Below are positions 1 through 7,300 of a stretch of 7,464 nt of DNA, in pieces (within the stretch, counting starts at the first letter, position 1; the number at the start of each line of letters is the position of its first letter). The notes beneath the pieces are model-generated. The model was given only the letters and a program-made list of their open reading frames with translations. It did no database searches and was not told where the DNA came from. The stretch comes from SLFT01 sp964493075 (GTDB lineage Bacteria; Hydrogenedentota; Hydrogenedentia; Hydrogenedentales; CAITNO01): the NCBI GenBank assembly GCA_964493075.1, contig CAZBNU010000202.1, positions 1-7,464 on the forward strand. The letters are read 5' to 3'. Made by a program: the position numbers and the translations under genes.

Positions 1-56
1 AGTACGCCTACAGAGTAGATACTTGTTTTTGATCGTAGTTTTAATCTGATAAGGCG

Positions 57-1052
57 TTATGATCCGTCCGGCTTGAACGCTTCCACTATGCCGTCCATGC
101 GTTCGCCGTCCTGCAGCTGGGCAACCCGTTCGAAGCCGGCGATGTGCAGCGCCGTCCGGATTTCCGCGAGAGTATAACAGTTGCCGCCTTCGGTGGCGGC
201 GAGCATGTTCACTGCGAACACCGCGCCGCCAACAGGTTGGATACGGTCCGGGTTCATGACATGGTCACGAATGAGGATGCGTCCACCCGGTACCAGTGCG
301 TCAAAGCATTTTTTATACAGGGCAATATTTTGTTCGGGACTGTTCTGGTGGATAATGGCGGAAAGGAGCACCAGGTCATGGCCGCCGGGCAGCGGGTCCG
401 TGTAGAAATCGCCCGCAGCCAAAGCGATGCGGTCTTTTACAGGAGAATTTGCCAACCGTTCCTGCGCCATCTTGATGACCGGCGCACGATCAAATACAGT
501 GGCGCGCATTTTGGGGTAGTGACGTGCGAACGCCTCGGCATAGGTGCCCGTAGCGCCGCCTACATCCAGCAAGGCTTTCGAGGCGTCCGCCTTGGCGTTA
601 ATCGCAATCCCGTCGGCAGCATGACGGCCCACCACGTGCATGGCGTAAATAAAGGCTTTCAGGTGGTCCCCTTCAAACAAGCCTGCCGGGGTGGATACCT
701 TCTTCCCTGAACGCACAATATCCGTGAGGTCGGACCAGCGCTGCCATACACTGCCGGTATGCAGTATCATGGGCAGCACGGTTTCGGGGGATTTTGACGA
801 AAGCACCGGCAGCAGCGCTTCAGGACACGAATAGGTGTCGTCCTGCTTCTCCAGTAGTCCGATTGCGGACAGCGCATCCAGGAGAATTTCCGTGCCGCGT
901 TGGTCAGAACCGAGCGCGTCAACAACCTCTTCGAGCGTCTTCGGGGAAGCCAGCGCGGTAAAGACGTCCAACTCAGCAGCGGTCAGCAGCAGACGTGATT
1001 CCATAAAGGCGCGGGCAAGTCCCAGTACCGATTCGGCATTCCAGTGTGTCAT
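57..1052 (-). CDS. SAM-dependent O-methyltransferase, acetylserotonin/hydroxyneurosporene type
   Basis: A 331-residue class I methyltransferase that should move a methyl group from S-adenosylmethionine to a hydroxyl (or similar) group on a small molecule in the cytosol; no signal peptide is visible. Residues about 10-85 look like the winged-helix dimerisation domain of this family (LLLTAAELDVFTAL, then a helical stretch ending SAIGLLEKQ). The Rossmann domain follows: glycine-rich SAM motif LLDVGGATG at 161-169, acidic residue D188 in VFDRAP, AGDFYTDPLP at 213-222, HDLVLLSAIIH at 225-235 and VPGGRILIRDHV at 254-265. The C-terminus has the usual LAEIRTALHIAGF helix. Length is normal for the family. 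The ATG at 1052 is preceded by AAGGA (1061-1065) with 8 nt spacing. It lies 165 bp downstream of the SGNH gene on the same strand, with a repeat hairpin between them, so it may be separately expressed. The acceptor substrate cannot be read from sequence; the family includes enzymes for carotenoids, polyketides and quinone-like compounds. Confidence 0.9.
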   Translation of the reverse strand: MTHWNAESVLGLARAFMESRLLLTAAELDVFTALASPKTLEEVVDALGSDQRGTEILLDALSAIGLLEKQDDTYSCPEALLPVLSSKSPETVLPMILHTGSVWQRWSDLTDIVRSGKKVSTPAGLFEGDHLKAFIYAMHVVGRHAADGIAINAKADASKALLDVGGATGTYAEAFARHYPKMRATVFDRAPVIKMAQERLANSPVKDRIALAAGDFYTDPLPGGHDLVLLSAIIHQNSPEQNIALYKKCFDALVPGGRILIRDHVMNPDRIQPVGGAVFAVNMLAATEGGNCYTLAEIRTALHIAGFERVAQLQDGERMDGIVEAFKPDGS

Positions 1053-1217
1053 GATACGATTCCTTTCTTAGGTGAATACTGCGAGGGCGATGGGACTTAT
1101 GGGACTTATGGGACCTATGAAATACGAACCCTTCTTTTGCCGAAAATCATATATCCCATAAGTCCTATTTGTCCCATAAAGGTGAGTTGCCACAAAATAT
1201 TACTCAAAGCACACTAC
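1053..1217. other. Intergenic gap between SGNH hydrolase and methyltransferase genes
   Basis: This 165-bp gap has no credible gene. It holds the methyltransferase ribosome binding site at its left edge (AAGGA on the minus strand, 1061-1065) and a large imperfect inverted repeat made of short tandem units (1088-1179). I see no clear sigma-70 promoter for the methyltransferase. Confidence 0.6.
1088..1179. repeat. Tandem 9-bp repeats arranged as a long imperfect inverted repeat
   Basis: Three 9-bp units lie head to tail at 1091-1117: TGGGACTTA twice, then TGGGACCTA. A second, inverted array at 1147-1179 contains the complementary units (TCCCATAAG, TCCTATTTG, TCCCATAA). The arms 1088-1120 and 1147-1179 align over 33 positions with 26 matches by my hand count, around a 26-nt loop. 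The transcript could form a long stem. The structure sits between two co-directional minus-strand genes, so it may act as a terminator-like, processing or stability hairpin, or be a dispersed intergenic repeat of the host genome. There is no U-tract right after the stem, so a classical rho-independent terminator is less likely. Confidence 0.75.
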
Positions 1218-1901
1218 TTATTTTATGCCTTCAGGCAGGTGCTTCTCAATAGATTTTGCCACTTGTTCCGCTTGCGCGGCTTGGCCTTTGCCATTGTAAT
1301 GGACACCATCTTCGGCGAAGAATTCGGGGTGGTCTATGACGGCGGCGTAGAGGTCGTTGATGGGAATCTCATGTTCTTCCATAATTTCGGTGGCGATGCG
1401 GTTGCGTTCAAGCACCCGGTCATTTTTTTTGGTATTGATTTTGGTGACCTCCTTGGCCATGCGCACGGGGGTGGTCATGCACCAGACGAGTTTCGCTTCA
1501 GGAGCAAACTGCTCGATTACTGAAAGCAGCGCTACCAGACCCGCCTTGTATTCCGCTTCCGAGTAGTCCCAGCCGTGTAGTCCGTTGTTGATGTGAATGA
1601 CATCGAAGTCATAACGGTTCAGCAGCAGGATGAGTTCTGAAAGGTAATCGGGATTGCTGAGAAAGAGGGACGTAGCATACCGGGCGCAACTGACCTTCTC
1701 CCCCAGCGCTTTCTCCACAGCGCCGTAGTAGCCCTTCACAATGGAATCGCCCACAAGCAACACCCGTGCCGCTACCTCCTGGTTTGCATTCATCACCCAG
1801 ACATCCGTCCATTCGATTCGCTCCAGTTTGGGTTCTTCCGCGTTGCTTATGAAAGGAAAAAGCAACAAGGCCATGACGGCAATCATACTGTTTCGGTGCA
1901 T
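1218..1901 (-). CDS. Exported SGNH/GDSL-family hydrolase
   Basis: A 227-residue serine hydrolase of the SGNH superfamily, which contains esterases and lipases acting on, for example, acetylated glycans. A signal peptide is visible: MHRN, a hydrophobic core (about residues 6-18), and a probable cleavage after FISNA at 21, so it should act in the periplasm or outside. Block I is VLLVGDSIVKG, with nucleophile S53. Block III is replaced by a HINNGLHGW segment (103-111). Block V is EDGVHYNGKG, with D198 and H201 as the catalytic Asp/His pair. The ATG at 1901 has a strong GGAGG (1910-1914) 8 nt upstream, which favours it over the second Met at residue 6. It starts 25 bp after the stop of the propeller glycosidase gene and is almost surely co-transcribed with it, suggesting joint action on one substrate, perhaps as a deacylase. 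The substrate is an inference from context only. Confidence 0.87.
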   Translation of the reverse strand: MHRNSMIAVMALLLFPFISNAEEPKLERIEWTDVWVMNANQEVAARVLLVGDSIVKGYYGAVEKALGEKVSCARYATSLFLSNPDYLSELILLLNRYDFDVIHINNGLHGWDYSEAEYKAGLVALLSVIEQFAPEAKLVWCMTTPVRMAKEVTKINTKKNDRVLERNRIATEIMEEHEIPINDLYAAVIDHPEFFAEDGVHYNGKGQAAQAEQVAKSIEKHLPEGIK

Positions 1902-1926
1902 CTGTATTTCCTCCGGGAGTTCTGTT

Positions 1927-3021
1927 TTATTGTATCGGCTTGCTGGTAATCAGCCCGATGCCGCGGCCTTTATCGCCGACAGCGCAGTAGTACATATAGA
2001 AGGTATCATTGTCTTCATTATAGACCAGCGATATCTTGTGCGCATAGGTTGCGTCCAATCCGTCCGGATGGCCTCCAGCGCGGTAGAGCGGTTCCGGGTG
2101 GCTCGTCCAGTGTAGCAGGTCACGCGAGAAGGCGGCCATAATGTGCGCACCACCTTTGCCCACGCCGAAGTAGAACATCACCCAGTGGTCGCCGTCCCGG
2201 AACACTTTGCCGTCAGAACAGAACTTTTCGTCATAACCACCGGTACGTACCCGGACAATGGGATTCTTTGGATTTCGTTCCCACGTCATGAGGTCTTTGG
2301 ACGTTGCCATGCCGAGTTGTTCTATTCCGTTGCGTTTGGCGTTGTAATAATTGTAGAACCGGCCGTCATGCTTCACCAGCCAGGGCTGATAGATGCAGTC
2401 CTTTTCCCAATCACCTACATCAGGATCATGCACCGATAAAATGTAAGTGTCCTGTGCCCGCTCCCACGTGAGGCCGTCGTCGCTCTTTGCCACGCCTTCA
2501 TACCCGGGGTCTATCTCGTAACCACCCTGCCTGGCATAACATCCATAGAGGGTCCAGTAATGCCCGTCCCGCTTTTTCAGCACACGCGGTGCCTTGATGT
2601 CATAGGATTCATAGAGATACGCACCCACCACGCACCCGCCAAAGTCGAATTCTCCCTCCTTGCCGAAGCCCATCGCCAGCCGTGGATTCGTCCAATGCAC
2701 CAGGTCTGTGCTGTCCGCGACAAAGGAATTGTAGCCCTTGCCGTCAAAGGCGATGAAACTGATATGCCACACGTCCTCTTCGCCGGGCAGCTGATACACA
2801 CAGGGAACGTCGGTATTCCTGAAAGCCTCGTGGCCGGGAATATTCGGTTTCGCGGCAATCACATGGTCGGGATAATAGTGCCAGTTCCGATAGGGCGCCG
2901 TCCAAGCGTTCAGTGTTTCAATGTCGATTACACTTTGGGGTTCTTCCGACGCAAGCGGACCGTGAACGGCAATCAATGACATCACCGAAATGCAAAATAG
3001 TGTGCGTCCTTTAGAAATCAT
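1927..3021 (-). CDS. Secreted five-bladed beta-propeller glycosidase-like protein (GH43/GH32/GH130-like fold)
   Basis: A 364-residue protein with a signal peptide (MISKGR, hydrophobic core about 8-20, likely cleavage near PLAS, 22-25) and a repeated beta-propeller architecture typical of GH43, GH32 and GH130 enzymes. Blade hallmarks recur: DSTDLVHW (103-110), KSDDGLTW (179-186), SKDLMTW (241-247) and SRDLLHW (299-305), each ending an outer strand, and each blade has a strand like HYWTLYG, RFYNYYNA, HWVMFYFG or TFYMYYCA. Acidic residues at blade starts that could be catalytic or ligand-binding include E124/D126 (EFDFGG), D208 (DCIYQP) and D264/E265/D270 (YDEKFCSDGK). I cannot assign a nucleophile or acid with certainty, so a non-catalytic or phosphorylase-like member is possible. 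AGGA (3029-3032) lies 7 nt before the ATG. It is the first gene of the left-hand group and is followed 25 bp later by the SGNH hydrolase. Family membership is likely; substrate is unknown. Confidence 0.85.
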   Translation of the reverse strand: MISKGRTLFCISVMSLIAVHGPLASEEPQSVIDIETLNAWTAPYRNWHYYPDHVIAAKPNIPGHEAFRNTDVPCVYQLPGEEDVWHISFIAFDGKGYNSFVADSTDLVHWTNPRLAMGFGKEGEFDFGGCVVGAYLYESYDIKAPRVLKKRDGHYWTLYGCYARQGGYEIDPGYEGVAKSDDGLTWERAQDTYILSVHDPDVGDWEKDCIYQPWLVKHDGRFYNYYNAKRNGIEQLGMATSKDLMTWERNPKNPIVRVRTGGYDEKFCSDGKVFRDGDHWVMFYFGVGKGGAHIMAAFSRDLLHWTSHPEPLYRAGGHPDGLDATYAHKISLVYNEDNDTFYMYYCAVGDKGRGIGLITSKPIQ

Positions 3022-3049
3022 TCTTTCATCCTGCGGTATTGCTGATAAA

Positions 3050-3073
3050 GAATCTGACCGATTGGACAGATTC
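3050..3073. repeat. 7-bp inverted repeat in the glycosidase leader
   Basis: GAATCTG (3050-3056) and CAGATTC (3067-3073) are perfect inverted arms around a 10-nt spacer. The element lies 29-52 bp upstream of the glycosidase start codon, so it could be a protein binding site or a small hairpin in the leader RNA. The short stem makes a terminator unlikely. Confidence 0.45.
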
Positions 3074-3095
3074 GATTGATATTTTCCTCTTTGTT

Positions 3096-3106
3096 GATTC
3101 GGAATC
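3096..3106. promoter_or_regulatory. 11-bp odd palindrome GATTCGGAATC
   Basis: GATTC and GAATC flank a single central G, giving a perfect 11-bp palindrome. It is one of several GAWTC-bearing elements in the divergent region and could be an operator half-pair; no known regulator is recognised. Confidence 0.3.
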
Positions 3107-3109
3107 TTT

Positions 3110-3182
3110 CATGATTCAACAGAAAACACTAGGATAGAAAGAGTATAATGTATGTGCGGATAGGAAACAACATGAATCATGT
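3110..3182. promoter_or_regulatory. Candidate operator pair flanking a TATAAT box
   Basis: ACATGAATCATGT (3170-3182) is a perfect 13-bp odd palindrome. Nine bases of it recur in inverted form as CATGATTCA (3110-3118). The 9-bp arms 3110-3118 and 3173-3181 are centred near 3145, on top of TATAAT (3144-3149). This is the layout expected of a dimeric or looping regulator controlling a central promoter. Binding is inferred, and no regulator gene is in the window. Confidence 0.35.
3142..3149. promoter_or_regulatory. Possible overlapping divergent -10 elements
   Basis: TATAAT at 3144-3149 reads as a perfect -10 toward recA, but I see no good -35 at 16-18 bp. On the minus strand, TATACT (3142-3147) reads as a 5/6 -10 toward the glycosidase, with a weak TTGTTT 17 bp upstream (3165-3170). 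Either or both could be real. The recA leader from here would be about 165 nt, and the glycosidase leader about 115 nt. Confidence 0.3.
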
Positions 3183-3243
3183 ATGGGTTTAATGTTGCAT
3201 TTGGAAATTGAACATCCGTATGCTATCTTTTTGCGGAAAAAGT

Positions 3244-3272
3244 TTGACATTATCATTAAAATCTGGCACACT
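3244..3272 (+). promoter_or_regulatory. Candidate recA promoter (TTGACA box)
   Basis: A perfect -35 hexamer TTGACA (3244-3249) is followed after 17 bp by CACACT (3267-3272), a poor match to TATAAT. Transcription would start near 3280, giving a leader of about 40 nt before recA. The position is good and the -10 is weak, which would fit a promoter that needs activation or a different sigma-factor preference. Confidence 0.35.
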
Positions 3273-3281
3273 ACGGGCATG

Positions 3282-3295
3282 TGAAAATATTTTCA
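3282..3295. promoter_or_regulatory. Perfect 14-bp palindrome upstream of recA, possible operator
   Basis: TGAAAATATTTTCA is a perfect 14-bp palindrome lying 25 bp before the recA ATG and just downstream of the candidate TTGACA promoter. recA genes are often repressed by LexA through a palindromic operator near the start site, but LexA boxes differ among phyla and this one matches neither the E. coli (CTGT-N8-ACAG) nor the Bacillus (GAAC-N4-GTTC) form. It may be an operator for another LexA type, or a chance AT-rich palindrome. Confidence 0.35.
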
Positions 3296-3320
3296 GTATA
3301 TCAACCAAGGAGATCATGAT

Positions 3321-4376
3321 ATGGCAGCAGGCAGTGAAGACAAGGGAAAAGTAAAGGCATTGGATATTGCGTTGGCGCAACTTGAAAAGCAGTTTGGGCG
3401 GGGTACCCTGGTGCGCCTTGGGGATGATTCATTCCGTGAAGGGGTGGCGGTAATTCCCACAGGCAGCCTTTCCCTTGATATTGCCACGGGTGTGGGGGGC
3501 TTGCCGCGGGGGCGCGTTATTGAGGTGTTCGGTCCCGAATCCTCTGGCAAGACTACGCTTGCGCTTCATGTGGTGGCTAATGCGCAGCGTGCTGGCGGTA
3601 TTGCCTGTTATATAGATGCGGAGCATGCGCTGGATCCTGGTTTTGCGGGGAAGATTGGTGTGGACATTGACAACCTGTTGGTGTCTCAGCCTGACACTGC
3701 GGAACAGGCACTGGAGATATGCGAGAATCTTGTGCGCAGCAATGCGGTGGATATTATTGTGGTGGATTCTGTTGCAGCGCTGGTTCCCAAGGCGGAAGTG
3801 GAAGGCGAGATGGGCGATTCCCATGTGGGGCTGCAGGCGCGGCTTATGTCACAGGCGCTTCGCAAGCTTACTGCGGTTATCAGCCGTTCAAAGACAACGG
3901 TAATTTTCATCAATCAGATTCGTGAGAAAATTGGCGTCATGTTCGGCAGTCCGGAAACCACCACCGGTGGGCGCGCCCTCAAATTTTATTCCAGTATGCG
4001 CCTGGACATACGTCGCATTGGCGGTTTGAAAGACAGAGAGGACAATGTGGGCAACCGTGTCCGCGTGAAAGTAGTCAAAAATAAGGTCAGCGCTCCCTTC
4101 AGGCAGGCGGAATTTGATATCCTTTTTAATGAAGGCATCAGTCGTGAAGGGGACATATTGGATTTGGCTATTGAAGAAAAACTGATTCAGAAAAGCGGCG
4201 CATGGTTTTCCTATGATGGGGAGAATCTCGGACAGGGCCGTGAAAATACCCGACAGCATCTTCGGGACCATCCCGAATTGACGGAATCCCTGCGCGAAAA
4301 GATCATTGCGGCCAAAGATCTTCCCTGGGCAGTCAAAAACACGAAAGAAGCGGAGAGCGGCACTGCAGCAGAATAG
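3321..4376 (+). CDS. recA: RecA recombinase
   Basis: A 351-residue RecA, close to the 353 of E. coli, that forms ATP-dependent filaments on single-stranded DNA, drives homologous pairing and strand exchange, and stimulates LexA self-cleavage in the SOS response. The N-terminal polymerisation helix is at about 8-35 (VKALDIALAQLEKQFGRG). Walker A is GPESSGKT (71-78), the catalytic glutamate is E101 in YIDAEHALD, and Walker B is IIVVDS (145-150). Loop L1 includes EGEMGDSHVGLQARLMSQ (161-178), and L2 runs from FINQIREKIGVMFGSPET (196-213) to the TTGGRALKF segment. The C-terminal domain (about 270-335) is intact. The tail after about 340 is only mildly acidic. The ATG at 3321 has AAGGAG (3307-3312) with 8 nt spacing; an ATG at 3316 is out of frame. 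The AsmA-like gene follows immediately and probably overlaps. No intein or frameshift is seen. Confidence 0.98.
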   Translation: MAAGSEDKGKVKALDIALAQLEKQFGRGTLVRLGDDSFREGVAVIPTGSLSLDIATGVGGLPRGRVIEVFGPESSGKTTLALHVVANAQRAGGIACYIDAEHALDPGFAGKIGVDIDNLLVSQPDTAEQALEICENLVRSNAVDIIVVDSVAALVPKAEVEGEMGDSHVGLQARLMSQALRKLTAVISRSKTTVIFINQIREKIGVMFGSPETTTGGRALKFYSSMRLDIRRIGGLKDREDNVGNRVRVKVVKNKVSAPFRQAEFDILFNEGISREGDILDLAIEEKLIQKSGAWFSYDGENLGQGRENTRQHLRDHPELTESLREKIIAAKDLPWAVKNTKEAESGTAAE

Positions 4377-7300
4377 TACAGAACAGATACGGAATCAAAG
4401 GCGCTTGTTGATACCTGTCACGGTTATTGTTTCCCTTTTACTGGTGGCGGTGTTGTCAGTGGGCGCCCTGTTTCTCAAGTATCGGATAGACCATGCCCGT
4501 TCGTTATCAGCGAATGCCATCGGTGCGCGCATAGGCGTTGACTTTGGGTTCGATGCCTTGCATACGGAAGGCTTGCGGAGTCTGCGCATTGAGGGGCTTC
4601 ATTTTGATATGCCGATTCCCGGTCTGGGACATCTTTCCCTGACAGCGGACACCCTGAAGCTGACGCTGTCTTTCGCCGACCTGTTTCGCGGGGAATCCGC
4701 CATAGGAAAGGCGGAAGTCAGCGGTGCACATCTCATTGTGCATGCTTCTGCGCTACCGTTGCCGTCAGTGAAGACGCCTGTCAAGCCATTCTCCATTGAC
4801 CCTTTAATATCCAGACTGCCCTCAATGGATTTTATGGGGGACGGATGCAGCATTGAATACCACCTAACCCCGGAAGATCCGCCTGTTATAGTCAAGGACA
4901 TTGCGTTTATAGCCTCAAAGAATGCGAAATCCTCGGAACTGTCCCTTTCCATTTCTGCTTCATCGCTTGCAGGGAAGGAAGAAAGCCACATTAAAATTGA
5001 TGGTGTGTACCGTTCCCCCGATACGGTGGATGCTACCATTGAAATTGATTCGCTCACGACGGCGCATATTGCGCCCTTTGACGTGTTGCCGGAAGGATTG
5101 TCCGGGAGGGTATCGGTGCGTCTGCACGGTTTTGGAATGATTAACAAACAGATCATGGCAGAGTTGGCGGTGGATATTGATGACGTCCATTTTCCTGAAA
5201 TGCCTGCGATAGCATCCATCGCGAACCTCACCTATGCGAAGTTGAATGCTTCAGTGCAGTTGGATGTGGATACGAAGCAGTTACATCTATTCCAAACATC
5301 ACTGGGCGCTGATATTTTTAATGCAATACTGCAGGGAAATGTCAACTTCATGCAGAAACCGGTGGTGCTGGATGTTACCGCCCAGATTGGCAATATTCCG
5401 GCAGACAAACTCATTGCGGAGTTACTGACTGAAAAGACGGGGGAACTCGGTGAGATAAAGGTTGTGGTATCGCCTGATTCACAGATTTCAATCCGTGCGC
5501 ATGGTCCGCTTGAAAAGCCCCTAATTGAAGCGCAAGCAACGGTGCCTTCGCTTACGGCCTCTGTAAAGCCTGCCGACAAGAAACTGCCTCAGGGAAATGT
5601 CCAGGTGGAGCAGGTTAATGTCCTCTGGGATAGTTCCCAGAAAATGCCGACGGCAACGGCCAGGCTTGTGGATGGCGTGGTTAATGCGCCGGAATTTGGT
5701 GTAAAAGCGGATAAGCTCGCGGGAACCGTTTCCTTTGACGGTGAGTATCTGACATTGCGTCCCATGATGGCCTCCATCTCCGGGAAGCCCTGGTCGGGAA
5801 CGGTTTCGTACAGCATGACGGATCGCGAGATGCTTTTTGATGTGAATGGCACGCTCACAAAAATTGAGGAGACACCCCTTCACGACTTAATTAAGAAACT
5901 CTGGCTTGGCGGGGATATTGCCGTCCACGGCTGGGGCAGTATGGGGTTGGATGGACGTCTTAAACTTCAGGCCAACGCCGATGTGACCAAGGGCATGGTG
6001 GCTTTTGAGTGGTGGTTGCGCAAGCCTGTAGGTGTTGGCGCCTCCATTCATAACATAGAGGTGGATATGGTTCCGGGAAAAACCCTTGACGTGCAGGGAG
6101 AAGCCGCCATTGAGGATACGCGGATTCTGGCGAAGTTGGATTACGTGTATGTTGACGGCAAGTTTCAGCAAAAGCGCATTCGTGTGGATGTGCCGCACCT
6201 GGAGATAAACAGCGCCGGAAAGTGTGTGCAAATACCCTATACTGCGCGTGGGGAAACGTGTCGGGACGCCTATTACGAGTCGAATATTGTTGACGGTGTT
6301 TATGGAAATGATATTGCCAAGATTGGCGGTCATTTTGATTATGTATCTTTTTTGCCTGATGGTGGTGAAAACCCCTTGATTTGCCGGGATGCGGATGTTC
6401 TGGTTACTTTGACGGATATTGAAGGTGTGGAGCGCAGTGCGGCGCTGGTGATACATGCTGGCGAGGCGCATGTGCCGCCCTTTGGGGATGACTGGTTGCT
6501 GCCGCTTGGTCCAACTGAAGAATACGAAGCGCAAAATCCTCCGGAGCAGGAATCGCCGCCGCAACCATGGACGTATACGTTGTCTGCAAACAAGATAGTG
6601 GTGCCTCCCTGGCAGGGGGACAATTTCGAGGCGGAAGTCTACAGCAACGACGACGAAACGGGCTTTAAGTTTTTCCGTGCTGATTGTGGGAATGGCCGTC
6701 TGGAAGGCACCTACCTGCATGAAAAGCAGGATAATGTGATGCATCTTGATGCCACCTGGAATGCTATCCCGGCTACCTATTTGATACGGCATCTGGAATT
6801 GCCGGAGGTGCTGGAAGGGGATATTACTGGAAACATGAAGTATATTGTTGATCAGGACGATCCCCGTACCACAATGCGTGCCGAGGGTAAGTTCAATGTT
6901 GTAAACGGCCGTTTTATTCCGGAAGAACTGGCATTTATGCTGGCAGACACCCTTGGAAGCAGCTTTGTCGCCTTGCATCCGGATACGCTTGTCTTCAATG
7001 AGGTGGCTTCAAATGTGCTTATTGAAGGCGATCAGATCAAGACCGATGGTTTGGTGATAGACTCCGAAGGGATGCGTATTACAGGTGATGGGGTATGGGT
7101 GATGGAAGGGGATTTGGATTATAACATTAACATGGCTATCACACCGGACCTGGCGGAGCAAATCCCGCTTTTGATGGATTATTTTAATGTGCAGGGATTC
7201 CGAATGACCCAGCAGAACATCGAGATCGGATTTCATCTCAGCGGCCCCACATTCAGTCCCAGCGGCCAGTTGGCCGGATTGCCGCCCATTGGCGTCACTA

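Larger units (their letters stand above)
3022..3320. other. Divergent regulatory region between the glycosidase operon and recA
   Basis: This 299-bp gap separates divergently read genes and has no credible coding sequence. It is visibly more AT-rich than the genes around it. It contains a cluster of GAWTC pentamers and short palindromes (3050-3182), a TATAAT box (3144-3149), a TTGACA box (3244-3249), a 14-bp palindrome (3282-3295) and the recA ribosome binding site AAGGAG (3307-3312). Promoters for both directions must lie here if the two gene groups are independently transcribed. Confidence 0.75.

Noticed and set aside
4..56. ACGCC/GGCGT arms downstream of the methyltransferase as a terminator
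   Set aside because: The arms are only about 5 bp and more than 40 bp apart, with no U-tract directly after a stem.
144..710. 188-codon plus-strand frame opposite the methyltransferase
   Set aside because: Opposite a gene with clear SAM-binding motifs; no domain pattern of its own.
1044..1523. 159-codon plus-strand frame crossing the repeat and the SGNH gene
   Set aside because: It translates the tandem repeat (TYGTYGTY) and then the antisense of a clear SGNH hydrolase.
3210..3221. Bacillus-type LexA box, GAAC-N4-GTAT
   Set aside because: Only the left half matches; the right half differs at two of four bases from GTTC, so it is likely chance.
3189..3380. 63-codon minus-strand frame overlapping the recA start
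   Set aside because: Runs antisense through the recA promoter and RBS, with no recognisable motif; chance open frame in AT-rich DNA.
4599..5231. 210-codon minus-strand frame
   Set aside because: Shadow of the AsmA-like gene; low-complexity Ser-rich translation without domain features.
5887..6978. Long antisense open frame of 363 codons on the minus strand
   Set aside because: It lies wholly inside the AsmA-like gene, has no family motif, and its His/Arg/Asn-rich composition fits a shadow frame.
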